Assembly (NCBI GenBank): GCA_020025635.1
Contig: JAHHRU010000008.1
Location: 23,924-87,923 of the forward strand
Direction of reading: 5' to 3'
DNA: 64,000 nt
From: Allofournierella sp.
Lineage (GTDB): Bacteria; Bacillota; Clostridia; Oscillospirales; Ruminococcaceae
This document shows positions 1 through 8,121 of this stretch, one piece after another (position 1 is the stretch's first letter; each line of letters begins with the position of its first letter). Under the pieces are notes generated by a model. It did no database searches. It was not told the DNA's origin and was given only the letters and a program-made list of their open reading frames with translations. The position numbers and the translations under genes were made by a program.

Positions 1-18
1 GGCCCAAAAGCCGGGGCG

Positions 19-42
19 GCGGAATGCCGGTCCGCATTTTTT
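19..42 (+). terminator. possible terminator of an upstream gene
   Basis: A short GCGGA/TCCGC stem (19-23 with 31-35) is followed by A and six T. It would end a gene lying before the window. The stem is weak, so this is tentative. Confidence 0.3.
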
Positions 43-96
43 GCAGCGAACCGGCCGGGGCGTGAAAATAACGCTTCACTTTCGGTTCCTGCATGG

Positions 97-102
97 TATA
101 CT
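97..102 (+). promoter_or_regulatory. candidate extended -10 promoter of the aldolase/kinase genes
   Basis: TATACT preceded by TG at the extended -10 spacing lies about 80 bases upstream of the aldolase start. No good -35 is visible, so it is only a candidate. The rest of 1-179 shows no other gene. Confidence 0.35.
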
Positions 103-179
103 GATGGCAGAACCCGATCGGGTCTTTTGATTTTTGTCTGTCTTTCAGAAACCAGCTATTTAAAAAGGAGAGGATTCAA

Positions 180-1142
180 ATGAACGAAGTTCTGGAACAG
201 GTCCGTAAGATCGGCATTATCCCGGTCATTGCTTTCAACAGTGTGGAGGAAGCCCTGCCTCTGTGCAAGGCCCTGGCCGACGGCGGCCTGCCCGCCGCCG
301 AGGTGACCTTCCGCACCGCCTGCGCCGAAGAGTGCATCCGCAAGATCCACGAGGAGATGCCCGAAATGCTGCTGGGTGCCGGCACCGTTCTGACCACCGA
401 GCAGGCCGACCGCGCAATGGCTGCGGGCGCTTCCTTCATCGTTGCCCCCGGCTTTGACCCCAATGTGATGCAGCATGTGATCGACAAGGGCGGCATTGCC
501 ATGCCCGGCACCGCCACCGCAGGCGAGATGCAGCAGGCCATGAACATGGGCTGCGATGCCCTGAAGTTCTTCCCCGCTGAGGCAAACGGCGGCGTGGGCA
601 TGCTGAAGAACATCGGCGCTGCCCTCAAGAGCGCAAAGTGGATGTGCACCGGCGGCGTGAACGCCAAGAACGTGAACGATTACCTGGGCTATGACCAGAT
701 CATTGCCGTGGGCGGCACCTGGATGTGCAAGTCTGACGTGATCAAGGCCGGCGACTGGGCAAAGATCACCGCCATGAGCCAGGAGGCCGTGGACGTGATG
801 CTGGGCCTGGAGCTGGGCCACATCGGCATCAACTCGGAGAACGAAGCCGAGGCCATGGCCACCGCAAACCTGCTGGGCAGCCTGCTGAACAAGAAGGTCG
901 CTGTGGGCAATTCCAGCATCTTTGTCGGCAGCAAGGAGTTCGAGATCATGAAGGCCCCCGGCCGCGGCAAGAACGGCCACATCGCCATCAAGTGCAACGA
1001 TGTGGACCGGGCCGTTTATCATCTGGGCCGCCGTGGTGTGAAGTTCGATCTGGACAGCATGGTAAACAAAAACGGCAAGAACATCGCCTGCTACATGGCC
1101 GATGAGGTTGCCGGCTTTGCCATCCATCTGGTGCAGAAGTAA
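180..1142 (+). CDS. eda: KDPG/KHG aldolase with C-terminal VOC-like domain
   Basis: Class I aldolase that splits 2-keto-3-deoxy-6-phosphogluconate into pyruvate and glyceraldehyde 3-phosphate, and often also 4-hydroxy-2-oxoglutarate; cytoplasmic. The first ~205 residues show the family order: an early IIPVIAF strand, AAEVTFRT, GAGTV, the FIVAPGFDP segment, and the Schiff-base lysine region DALKFFPAE. Residues ~210-320 form an extra domain resembling the VOC/glyoxalase fold (GHIGIN near its start, HIAIKCNDVDRA later), so the protein is ~100 residues longer than a plain Eda. The start follows AAAAAGGAGAGG at good spacing. KDG kinase, the preceding enzyme of the pathway, lies 59 bases downstream, so the two make a uronate-to-pyruvate module. 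The role of the VOC-like part is unknown. Confidence 0.9.
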   Translation: MNEVLEQVRKIGIIPVIAFNSVEEALPLCKALADGGLPAAEVTFRTACAEECIRKIHEEMPEMLLGAGTVLTTEQADRAMAAGASFIVAPGFDPNVMQHVIDKGGIAMPGTATAGEMQQAMNMGCDALKFFPAEANGGVGMLKNIGAALKSAKWMCTGGVNAKNVNDYLGYDQIIAVGGTWMCKSDVIKAGDWAKITAMSQEAVDVMLGLELGHIGINSENEAEAMATANLLGSLLNKKVAVGNSSIFVGSKEFEIMKAPGRGKNGHIAIKCNDVDRAVYHLGRRGVKFDLDSMVNKNGKNIACYMADEVAGFAIHLVQK

Positions 1143-1201
1143 ATTGCCCCCCCCAGGGGTCGATTTTCGTTTTCATTTGATAATAAAGGAGTTTTTTGAA
1201 A

Positions 1202-2233
1202 ATGGCAAAGAAAGTTGTCACCTTCGGCGAACTGATGATTCGCCTGCAGCCCTATAACTACGAGCGTTTCGTTCAGGCCGACCACCTTGAGTTCACCTTC
1301 GGCGGCGGCGAAGCCAACGTTGCGGTTTCTCTGGCAAACTACGGCATGAACGCCGCCTACATTACCAAGCTGCCCGCCCATGCCATCGGCCAGGCCGCTG
1401 TGAACAGCCTGCGCCGCTACGGCGTGGACACCAGCATGATCACCCGCGGCGGTGACCGTGTCGGCATCTACTTCAATGAGAAGGGCGCTTCTCAGCGTCC
1501 CTCCGTCTGTATCTATGACCGGGCCCACTCTGCCATCCAGGAGGCCCAGTCCTCGGACTTCAACTGGGATGAGATCTTTGAGGGTGCTGAGTGGTTCCAC
1601 TTCACCGGCATCACCCCGGCCCTGGGTGAGAACCTGGTCGAGATCTGCAAGGAGGCCTGCAAGGCCGCCAAGGCTCACGGCTGCAAGATCAGCTGCGACC
1701 TGAACTACCGCGGCAAGCTGTGGACCCGTGAGCAGGCCCGTGCCGCCATGACCGAGCTGTGCCAGTACGTTGACGTGTGCATCTCCAACGAGGAGGACGC
1801 AAAGGACGTGTTCGGCATCGAGGCTGAGGCCACCGACATCACCGCCGGCGAGCTGAACCGTGAGGGCTACAAGAGCGTTGCAAAGCAGCTGGCCGACAAG
1901 TTCGGCTTTGAGAAGGTCGCCATCACCCTGCGTGAAAGCAAGAGCGCCTTTGACAACGACTGGAGCGCCATGCTGTACGACGTTGCTTCTGACGAATACT
2001 GCTTCTCCAAGAAGTATCACCTGCACATCATCGACCGCATCGGCGGCGGCGACTCCTTCGGCGGCGGCCTGATCTATGCCCTGCTCAGCGGCTACAACAC
2101 CCAGGGTGCTGTTGAGTTCGCCGTGGCTGCTTCGGCTCTGAAGCACTCCATCGAGGGCGACTACAACTTCGCCACCGTTGCTGAGGTCGAAAAGCTGGCC
2201 GGCGGCGACGGCTCCGGCCGCGTGCAGCGCTGA
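1202..2233 (+). CDS. kdgK: 2-keto-3-deoxygluconate kinase (PfkB family)
   Basis: Phosphorylates 2-keto-3-deoxygluconate to KDPG, the substrate of the aldolase just upstream. PfkB/ribokinase signs include the N-terminal GGGEANVAVSLA glycine motif, a central SCDLNYR stretch and the C-terminal anion-hole/catalytic signature DRIGGGDSFGGG near residues 277-288. At ~343 residues it has the usual length. ATG 1202 is preferred over an in-frame TTG six bases earlier because AAAGGAG at 1185-1191 is 10 bases away. Sugar specificity is inferred from the neighbouring aldolase; related PfkB kinases act on other sugars. A strong terminator follows. Confidence 0.85.
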   Translation: MAKKVVTFGELMIRLQPYNYERFVQADHLEFTFGGGEANVAVSLANYGMNAAYITKLPAHAIGQAAVNSLRRYGVDTSMITRGGDRVGIYFNEKGASQRPSVCIYDRAHSAIQEAQSSDFNWDEIFEGAEWFHFTGITPALGENLVEICKEACKAAKAHGCKISCDLNYRGKLWTREQARAAMTELCQYVDVCISNEEDAKDVFGIEAEATDITAGELNREGYKSVAKQLADKFGFEKVAITLRESKSAFDNDWSAMLYDVASDEYCFSKKYHLHIIDRIGGGDSFGGGLIYALLSGYNTQGAVEFAVAASALKHSIEGDYNFATVAEVEKLAGGDGSGRVQR

Positions 2234-2319
2234 ACGAGGCTTTTCGTTTTTTCCGGTATCGCTTTTCACCCTTTGGCTTTTCATGAGGGCAGGCTGTACC
2301 CCCCTTTTTGAAAATCTTC

Positions 2320-2379
2320 GGGCCGTGCTCTGCCGGTTCCCGGCGCTGCCGGGATCTGCGCTTTGAGCACGGCCCTTTT
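2320..2379 (+). terminator. terminator after kdgK
   Basis: A perfect 11-bp stem (2320-2330 with 2365-2375) is followed by TTTT. It separates the aldolase/kinase pair from the first sulfatase, which may depend on readthrough because no clear promoter is seen after it. Confidence 0.8.
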
Positions 2380-2408
2380 AATACCAAAAAAGAAAGAAGG
2401 ATGTTTTC

Positions 2409-3857
2409 ATGGCAAAACGCAAAAACGTACTGCTGATCCTTGCGGACCAGCAGCGCATGGATACGGTAAGCGCCTATGGGCTGAACCCGGTCTGCCGTAC
2501 CCCGCACCTTGACCAGCTGGCCAAAGAAGGCATGAAGTTCAACAACGCTTACACCCCTTCGGCCATTTGCGGCCCGGCCCGCGCCAGCCTGATGACCGGC
2601 CTTTATCCCCACAAGCACGGCGTGATCGACAACGCCACCCAGCTGCATGATGATATCCCCCTTCTGGGCGACTGCATGCACGAGGCCGGCTACTACTGCG
2701 GCTATGCGGGCAAGTGGCATGTGACCCCCCACAAGACCCCTGAGGAATGCGGTTTTGATGAGGGCAAGCCCTTCATGGGCTACGGCTTCCCCGGAAGCCG
2801 GCTGTTTCCCAGCCTGAAATTCGATGCGCCGCCCCGCAACACCCCCAACTATTACGCCGAATACCTGAAGGAAAACGGCTTTGAAAACATCGACGTTTCC
2901 CACGGCTTCATGGGCGACAACCCCAACCTGCAGATCCAGGAAATGTTCTGCAAGCACGAGGGCCCGGTGGAAAGCACCATCGAGTACTTTGTTGCCCACG
3001 AAACCAACCGCCTGATCGACCAGGCCAAAAATCAGGACAAGCCCTTCTTCATCTGGGCCAACTTCTGGGGCCCCCACAGCCCCAGCATCGTGCCGGAGCC
3101 CTACTATTCCATGTACGATCCGAACGATATCCCCGAACACCCCAGCTACCGGGACGAAATGCTGGACAAGCCCTACGGCTACCAGCTGAACCGGAAGATG
3201 TGGGGCCTGGACAGCGGCGGCTGGAAGAATTTCCAGGAGATCGCCGCCCGCTACTACGGCCACTGCACCATGATCGACGATATGGTGGGCATGATGGTGG
3301 ACAAGCTCAAGGCTGAGGGCCTTTACGATGACACCATCATCATCTACTCTGCCGACCACGGCGACAACATGGGCGCCCACGGCCTGATCGAAAAGGGCGC
3401 GTTCACCTTTGACGAGATCTACCACATCCCCATGGTGGTGAAGGGTGCCGGCACCAAGGACAACGACAGCTTCGTTTACCTGCACGAGATCATGCCCACC
3501 ATTCTGGACGTGGCCGGCGTGAAGCCCCCCAAGCCTGTGGACGGCGAGAGCATCCTGCCTTTGATGATGGGTCAGGAATCCAACGGCCGCACCGAAGTAT
3601 TCGGCGAATATCACAACCACTTCTACATCGGCCGCCAGCGCATGGTGCGGGACCACGACTATCAGTTCACCTTCAACAACAGCGAAAAGGGCGAGCTGTA
3701 TGACCTGAAAAAGGACCCCTACCAGATGCACAACGTGTGCTATGACCCGGCCTATGCGGATGTGAAAAAGAAGTATCTGGACATCATGTCCAAGTACATG
3801 AAGGAACTGAACGACCCGGTGAGCACCTGGTTCCACCGCATCCGGGATTTCTATTGA
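2409..3857 (+). CDS. Cys-type sulfatase
   Basis: Type I sulfatase of the alkaline-phosphatase superfamily, predicted to remove sulfate esters from a sugar. The metal-site aspartate lies in ILADQQ near residue 12, and the catalytic signature C-G-P-A-R begins at Cys54; this Cys must be oxidised to formylglycine. Later signs include GKWH near residue 101 and SADHGDNMGAHGL around residue 315. At 482 residues the length is typical. No signal peptide is visible, so it probably acts in the cytoplasm on imported sugars. The maturase for Cys-type sulfatases is encoded at 5629-6762, and two more sulfatases lie nearby. Substrate is not predictable here; uronate genes upstream suggest a sulfated uronic-acid glycan. 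Confidence 0.9.
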   Translation: MAKRKNVLLILADQQRMDTVSAYGLNPVCRTPHLDQLAKEGMKFNNAYTPSAICGPARASLMTGLYPHKHGVIDNATQLHDDIPLLGDCMHEAGYYCGYAGKWHVTPHKTPEECGFDEGKPFMGYGFPGSRLFPSLKFDAPPRNTPNYYAEYLKENGFENIDVSHGFMGDNPNLQIQEMFCKHEGPVESTIEYFVAHETNRLIDQAKNQDKPFFIWANFWGPHSPSIVPEPYYSMYDPNDIPEHPSYRDEMLDKPYGYQLNRKMWGLDSGGWKNFQEIAARYYGHCTMIDDMVGMMVDKLKAEGLYDDTIIIYSADHGDNMGAHGLIEKGAFTFDEIYHIPMVVKGAGTKDNDSFVYLHEIMPTILDVAGVKPPKPVDGESILPLMMGQESNGRTEVFGEYHNHFYIGRQRMVRDHDYQFTFNNSEKGELYDLKKDPYQMHNVCYDPAYADVKKKYLDIMSKYMKELNDPVSTWFHRIRDFY

Positions 3858-3881
3858 TCCTTTTCGGGAAGTCTTTCATTG

Positions 3882-3921
3882 AAAAACCCCGCCTTGAATT
3901 TTTCAAGGCGGGGTTTTGTTT
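3882..3921. terminator. bidirectional terminator between convergent sulfatases
   Basis: A long AT-flanked GC stem (AACCCCGCCTTGAA with its complement) has A-runs on the left and T-runs on the right, so it can end both convergent sulfatase genes. Confidence 0.85.
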
Positions 3922-3923
3922 TT

Positions 3924-5402
3924 TTACTTTCGGGTGCGGGTGCTGCGCTTGATCTCTTCAATGCGGGCATCCATTTTCTTTACCAGGTCCATGTGGCGGT
4001 TTGCCACATTTTCACGCTGGCCGATGTCATAGCTCATGTTGTACAGCTGGGGATCACGGGAATGGCCCAGATCCGTATTGGTGGTGTAGAAATAGTTTTC
4101 GTCGGTGTCGCAGGGCTGCATGTAGGTCCACTTGTCCACACGCAGGAAGTGGCTCTTGTTCAGAGCCTCGGCCAGGATCTCGTCCCGGCCGTGGGTAGAC
4201 CTGCCCATCAGGGCATCCAGCACGTCCTCACTGTCGGCAAAGCCTTCGCTGCCCAGGGGCACATCCAGCATCTTTGCAAAGGAAGCGCACAGGTCCACCT
4301 GGCTGATCAGCGCATGGGAGGAAGCCGGCTTTATGCGGCCCTTCCAGTTCACAATGAAGGGAACACGGGCACCGCCCTCAAACTGGCTGTATTTGCCGCC
4401 CCGCAGCGGGCCTGCGGGCCGGTGGCCGGCCTTGCGGTTGTACATCTCTGCCCAGTCCTGATAGCCGTCGTCCAGAACGGGGCCGTTGTCGCTGGAGAAC
4501 AGGATGATGGTATCCTCCCGGATGCCCAGCTCCTCGAGATAATCCACAAAACGGCCCACGCAGTCGTCCATTTCGGCGATCACGTCGCCGCGCACGCCCA
4601 GGCCGCTGGCCCCTGCGAAACGCTCGTTGGGCAGGCGGGGCACATGGGGCTGGTGCAGGGCGTAATACAAAAAGAAGGGCTCATCCTTATTTTCCCGCAC
4701 AAAGTTTTTGGCTTCCCCCAGGAAGGTGTCGGCCAGGTCCTCATCCCGCCAGGTGGCCTTTTTGCCGCCGCGCATATAGCCCAGGCGGCCCACGCCGTTC
4801 ACGATGCTCTGATCGTGGCCGTGGCTGTACGGCATGCGCAGCATCTCGGGGTTGCGGGTCGCGGTGGGGATGTCATCAAAGGGGCATTCGTCCGCATAGG
4901 AAACCTCGATGGGGTCATTGGGGTCCAGGTTTTCCACCCGTCTGTTCTTCAGGTACACGCAGGGCACCCGGTCAGCGGTGGCGGGGAAGATGAAGGAATA
5001 ATCAAAGCCCGCATCGTTGGGGGTCATGGAGATGTCCTTGTTCCAGTCGATGTCGTTCTGGCCCAGGCCCAGATGCCACTTGCCTACCACAGCGGTGTGG
5101 TAGCCGGCCTGCTTGAAGATCTTGGGCAGGGTGGGCTGGTCGGCACGGATGATGCAGGCCGCATCACCGGGCAGGATGTGGGTGCCCGCATTGCGGAAGG
5201 GATATTCGCCGGTCAGCAGGCTGTACCGGGCGGGGGTGCACACAGCCGAGGTGGAATAGCCGTCCTCAAAGCGGATGCCGCCCTCTGCCAGGGCATCCAG
5301 GTTCGGGGTGGCCACACCCACGCCGCCATAGCAGGACAGATCGCCGTAGCCCAGATCGTCCACATACAGGATGACCACGTTGGGCTTTTTGTTGTTGCTC
5401 AT
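3924..5402 (-). CDS. Cys-type sulfatase
   Basis: Second type I sulfatase, 492 residues. The metal-binding VDDLGYGD lies near residues 14-21 and the formylglycine signature C-T-P-A-R at Cys55, followed by YSLLTGEYP. GKWHLG and the second metal-site block SSDNGP are also present. It resembles arylsulfatase A-like bacterial enzymes more than the other two in the window. No signal peptide is seen. ATG 5402 is chosen because GGAG sits 8-12 bases upstream; an open frame runs 49 codons further but without a ribosome binding site. It is convergent with the first sulfatase and sits next to the maturase gene. Confidence 0.9.
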   Translation of the reverse strand: MSNNKKPNVVILYVDDLGYGDLSCYGGVGVATPNLDALAEGGIRFEDGYSTSAVCTPARYSLLTGEYPFRNAGTHILPGDAACIIRADQPTLPKIFKQAGYHTAVVGKWHLGLGQNDIDWNKDISMTPNDAGFDYSFIFPATADRVPCVYLKNRRVENLDPNDPIEVSYADECPFDDIPTATRNPEMLRMPYSHGHDQSIVNGVGRLGYMRGGKKATWRDEDLADTFLGEAKNFVRENKDEPFFLYYALHQPHVPRLPNERFAGASGLGVRGDVIAEMDDCVGRFVDYLEELGIREDTIILFSSDNGPVLDDGYQDWAEMYNRKAGHRPAGPLRGGKYSQFEGGARVPFIVNWKGRIKPASSHALISQVDLCASFAKMLDVPLGSEGFADSEDVLDALMGRSTHGRDEILAEALNKSHFLRVDKWTYMQPCDTDENYFYTTNTDLGHSRDPQLYNMSYDIGQRENVANRHMDLVKKMDARIEEIKRSTRTRK

Positions 5403-5489
5403 TTTTTTCGCTCCTTTATCGAACCGTTTGGGATGGAGAAAAAACGGATGGATCGCTCTTCGTTTTTCACTGTTTTCCCTCTGCTTTTT

Positions 5490-5518
5490 ATTATAGCGGT
5501 TCTGTTTTTGCCCCGCAA
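5490..5518 (-). promoter_or_regulatory. candidate promoter of the minus-strand sulfatase
   Basis: On the minus strand TATAAT (5490-5495) has TTGCGG 17 bases upstream (5513-5518). The -10 is perfect and the -35 is weak. Confidence 0.5.
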
Positions 5519-5585
5519 GGAAACTCTCTGGGAATTTCTTTGCTTTCATATGCTTTTTCTGTGCTTTTCTGGAAAGGCCCCATTC

Positions 5586-5619
5586 AAAAAGCCCGGCTGC
5601 TTTCGGCAGCCGGGCTTTT
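5586..5619 (-). terminator. terminator of the sulfatase maturase
   Basis: A 10-bp stem GCCCGGCTGC/GCAGCCGGGC with a five-base loop is followed by five T on the minus strand, directly after the maturase stop codon. Confidence 0.8.
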
Positions 5620-5628
5620 CACAAACGG

Positions 5629-6762
5629 TCAGCGGCCCATGCGCCGCATCTGCATCTCGCACCGGGCGATGTGCTGGATGCGGGGTGCCGCATGCTCAAA
5701 GAGCTTTTGGAAGGTTTTGCAGTAATAATTGTGGGTGCCGTCGGGCTCCCACAGCCAGTCACGGCGGCAGCCGCCGTTGCAAAGGCGCAGCCACTGGCAC
5801 CGGGCGCATTCGGCCGGGCGCTGTGCGCCTTCCCGCAGGAACCTGCCGGCCGTTTCACCCTTTGCCATTTCCTCCAGGGCCTGCTCCTTCACATTGCCCA
5901 TGCGCCACTCATCCAGCACATAGAAATCGCACGGGTAAATGCTGCCGTCGCCTTCCACCACAAAATAGCTGCCGCAGCCGCCGGAAGCGGCGCAGTTGCT
6001 GGCGGGCAGGCCCATGGCCAGATGCACATAGTCATCGAACAGGCGGATGCTGGTGTACCGGCCGGCCTCCCAGTCCCGATACCATTCGTCGAAGATTCCG
6101 CACAAAAAATCGGCATACAGCTCCGGGGTGAGGGAATAGGGGGTGCCGCCCCGGTTCTGTTCCAGCGGGTCCAGGCAGGGTATGAACTGCAGATAGCCCG
6201 AATTGAGCTTTTTGAGCCCGGCGTACACCTTCTGGGGATGGCGGGCGCACTGGCCGGTGACCACGCACAGCAGGTTCACCGCAACGCCCTTTCGCAGCAG
6301 CAGCTTCACCGCCTTTTCGGCCCGGCCATAGCTTCCCTTGCGGGAGGCATCCACCCGGTTCAGATCGTGCAGGTCCCGGTAGCCGTCCACCGAGACGCCC
6401 ACCAGGAAATCATATTTTTTCAGCAGCTCGGCCCACTCTTCATCAATGACGATGCCGTTTGTCTGGATGGCATACCGCACCTGAACGCCCAGCGGCCGCT
6501 TTGCCGCCACCCGGGCAGTGAAATCCCGAAAGAACGAAAGCCCCGCCACGGTGGGCTCGCCCCCCTGGAACATAAAGCTGATGGAGCCGTCCGGGTCCAC
6601 CGCTTCAAAGCTTTTATCAATGAGGATATCGGCAGTCTCGCTGCTCATGATGCCATAGCTCTCCACATCCCGGATGTCGGCAATGTCGGCATAAAAGCAG
6701 TACCGGCAGCGCAGATTGCACAGGCTGGATGCGGGTTTTATCAAAAGATTTACGTTTTTCAA
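5629..6762 (-). CDS. anaerobic sulfatase-maturating enzyme (radical SAM/SPASM)
   Basis: Oxidises the active-site Cys of sulfatases to C-alpha-formylglycine without oxygen, using S-adenosylmethionine. The radical-SAM cluster motif C-x3-C-x2-C is at Cys15, Cys19 and Cys22, followed by the GGEPT substrate-SAM motif. The C-terminal third has the SPASM cysteines: a C-x-x-x-x-x-C pair in SNCAASGGC, then YPCDF, ECARC, RLCNGGC and YYC, which bind two auxiliary [4Fe-4S] clusters. At 377 residues it matches known anSMEs. Its place among three Cys-type sulfatases supports the call strongly and points to anaerobic life. Confidence 0.93.
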   Translation of the reverse strand: MKNVNLLIKPASSLCNLRCRYCFYADIADIRDVESYGIMSSETADILIDKSFEAVDPDGSISFMFQGGEPTVAGLSFFRDFTARVAAKRPLGVQVRYAIQTNGIVIDEEWAELLKKYDFLVGVSVDGYRDLHDLNRVDASRKGSYGRAEKAVKLLLRKGVAVNLLCVVTGQCARHPQKVYAGLKKLNSGYLQFIPCLDPLEQNRGGTPYSLTPELYADFLCGIFDEWYRDWEAGRYTSIRLFDDYVHLAMGLPASNCAASGGCGSYFVVEGDGSIYPCDFYVLDEWRMGNVKEQALEEMAKGETAGRFLREGAQRPAECARCQWLRLCNGGCRRDWLWEPDGTHNYYCKTFQKLFEHAAPRIQHIARCEMQMRRMGR

Positions 6763-6823
6763 GGGTGATCTTCCTTTCCGCCGGGCAAACGGGCCCGCCC
6801 GGCGATGGTTTTACATTACTGTC

Positions 6824-6853
6824 ATTATAGCACAGCCGCCCGCAGGGTTTCAA
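6824..6853 (-). promoter_or_regulatory. promoter of the sulfatase maturase
   Basis: Minus strand: TATAAT at 6824-6829 and TTGAAA at 6848-6853, 18 bases apart, about 60 bases upstream of the maturase start. Confidence 0.65.
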
Positions 6854-6856
6854 ACG

Positions 6857-6905
6857 CAAAAAGGGCCCTGTTTTGCGCACTGCGCACACAAAACAGGGCC
6901 TTTTT
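6857..6905. terminator. hairpin/terminator in the 6.8-7.0 kb gap
   Basis: A long stem (AAAAGGGCCCTGTTTT-like arms around GCGCACTGCGCACAC) ends in T5 on the plus strand and has an A-run on the left. It insulates the divergent/convergent units around it. Confidence 0.6.
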
Positions 6906-6915
6906 CTGTCAGGGT

Positions 6916-6950
6916 GTTCTCATTCCCGGTACATGCCCGTGAATGAGAAC
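6916..6950. repeat. 10-bp inverted repeat GTTCTCATTC
   Basis: GTTCTCATTC (6916-6925) and GAATGAGAAC (6941-6950) are a perfect inverted repeat with a 15-base centre and no T-run. It sits between the maturase promoter and the end of the SGNH gene. The function is unknown; it could be an operator or an RNA hairpin. Confidence 0.4.
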
Positions 6951-7029
6951 GCATTTTATTTCATCCCTATTTCCGAATTGGAGTTTATCTACAAGCTGAG
7001 GGGCCCTCTTTTTGAGGGTCCGTTTTGTT

Positions 7030-8121
7030 TTACAGATTTTTGGCATCCAGCCCCAGCAGCTCCGCAAGCGGGGGAGCCAGCAGCCGGGCGATGCGGTAAA
7101 AGCCCAGGTCGTTGGGGTGCACTCCGTCCACCGTGCAGCAGTCGGCGCCGTCCTGCAGGGCAAGGGGGGCCGGGCTTTGGAACCGGATGCGCTCATCCCC
7201 TTCGGCCCGGGCCTTTTTCACCGTTTCTTCCACAATGGCCCGGCGGGCAAGGGTCTGGCCGTCCGGCCTTGGGTAAAAGGAGCTGGTGCACAGGATGGGC
7301 AGCTCCGGCCGCAGCCGGCGGATGGTGCGGTAAAAGGCCCGGTGGTGCTGCCAAAGGTCCTCGGGGCTTTCGGCGTTATAATCGTATTCCATCACCAGTG
7401 CACACATGGGCTGGGCCGCAATGTACTCGGCCATGGCCTGTTCACCCCGGGCAGAGCCGGAAAAGCCCAGGTTGCGCTCGTCCAGATCCAGCATACGGCT
7501 GATGTGCCCGGCATAATGATAACCAGGGCTGCCGGCGCAGGCCCCCTGCGTGATGGAGGAGCCGTAATAAAGCACCGGCTGGGGCAGGCGGTAGCTGCCG
7601 CCTTTTGAAAGGGATGCACCCTCTCGCAGGCCGATCTCAAGCCCGCTCACATCGTTGTAAAGGGGGAACGCAAGGGTCAGGTCCCGGGGCTTTCGCTCTT
7701 CAAAGTGCAGGATGGCCTCATAGCCCTCCCGGCGGGCCTCCGGCTCCCAGGGCGGGACGAAGCCGCCCACCCGGCGGGCTTTTCCGTTTTCGGTCACAAA
7801 CAGGGCAAAGCCGCCCGAACCGGTCAGGGGCATGTGGGGCATCTGGCACCAACCCGGCACCTTCACCCGGATGGCCACACAGTCGGAATCCGTGCAAAAC
7901 CGCAGCCGGCCGCCGGCAGTGTTGCGGAAAAGCCCCGCCACACCGGGGCTTACGCTTTGGGCGGTCTTGGGGGGCATGCGCCGGTATTCCCCCTGCGAAA
8001 GGCCCGTTTCATCAAAGCCGAAGGGGCAGAACTCCGGCTTTTGGGCGCTGTGCCAGCAAAGGTTTTTTTCCTGCACCCGGCCGGGCACGTTCAGGTTTTT
8101 ATCGATTTCATTCAGTTCCAT
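7030..8121 (-). CDS. SGNH/GDSL-family esterase
   Basis: Predicted carbohydrate esterase or lipase-like hydrolase, 363 residues. An N-terminal ~175-residue part looks like the beta-sandwich domain that precedes many SGNH sugar esterases. The SGNH part begins at YYGSSITQG with the nucleophile probably Ser189, and ends with the DGVHPND block, where Asp332 and His335 would complete the triad. No signal peptide is seen. ATG 8121 follows GGAAAGGAAA and overlaps the end of the upstream regulator gene by 14 bases, so the two are translationally coupled. In this locus it may remove acetyl groups from the glycan; the substrate is inferred only. Confidence 0.8.
   Translation of the reverse strand: MELNEIDKNLNVPGRVQEKNLCWHSAQKPEFCPFGFDETGLSQGEYRRMPPKTAQSVSPGVAGLFRNTAGGRLRFCTDSDCVAIRVKVPGWCQMPHMPLTGSGGFALFVTENGKARRVGGFVPPWEPEARREGYEAILHFEERKPRDLTLAFPLYNDVSGLEIGLREGASLSKGGSYRLPQPVLYYGSSITQGACAGSPGYHYAGHISRMLDLDERNLGFSGSARGEQAMAEYIAAQPMCALVMEYDYNAESPEDLWQHHRAFYRTIRRLRPELPILCTSSFYPRPDGQTLARRAIVEETVKKARAEGDERIRFQSPAPLALQDGADCCTVDGVHPNDLGFYRIARLLAPPLAELLGLDAKNL

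Noticed and set aside
3879..6131. A 750-codon open frame on the plus strand opposite a sulfatase and the maturase
   Set aside because: It is a by-product of GC-rich codon use; both minus-strand genes carry complete catalytic motifs.
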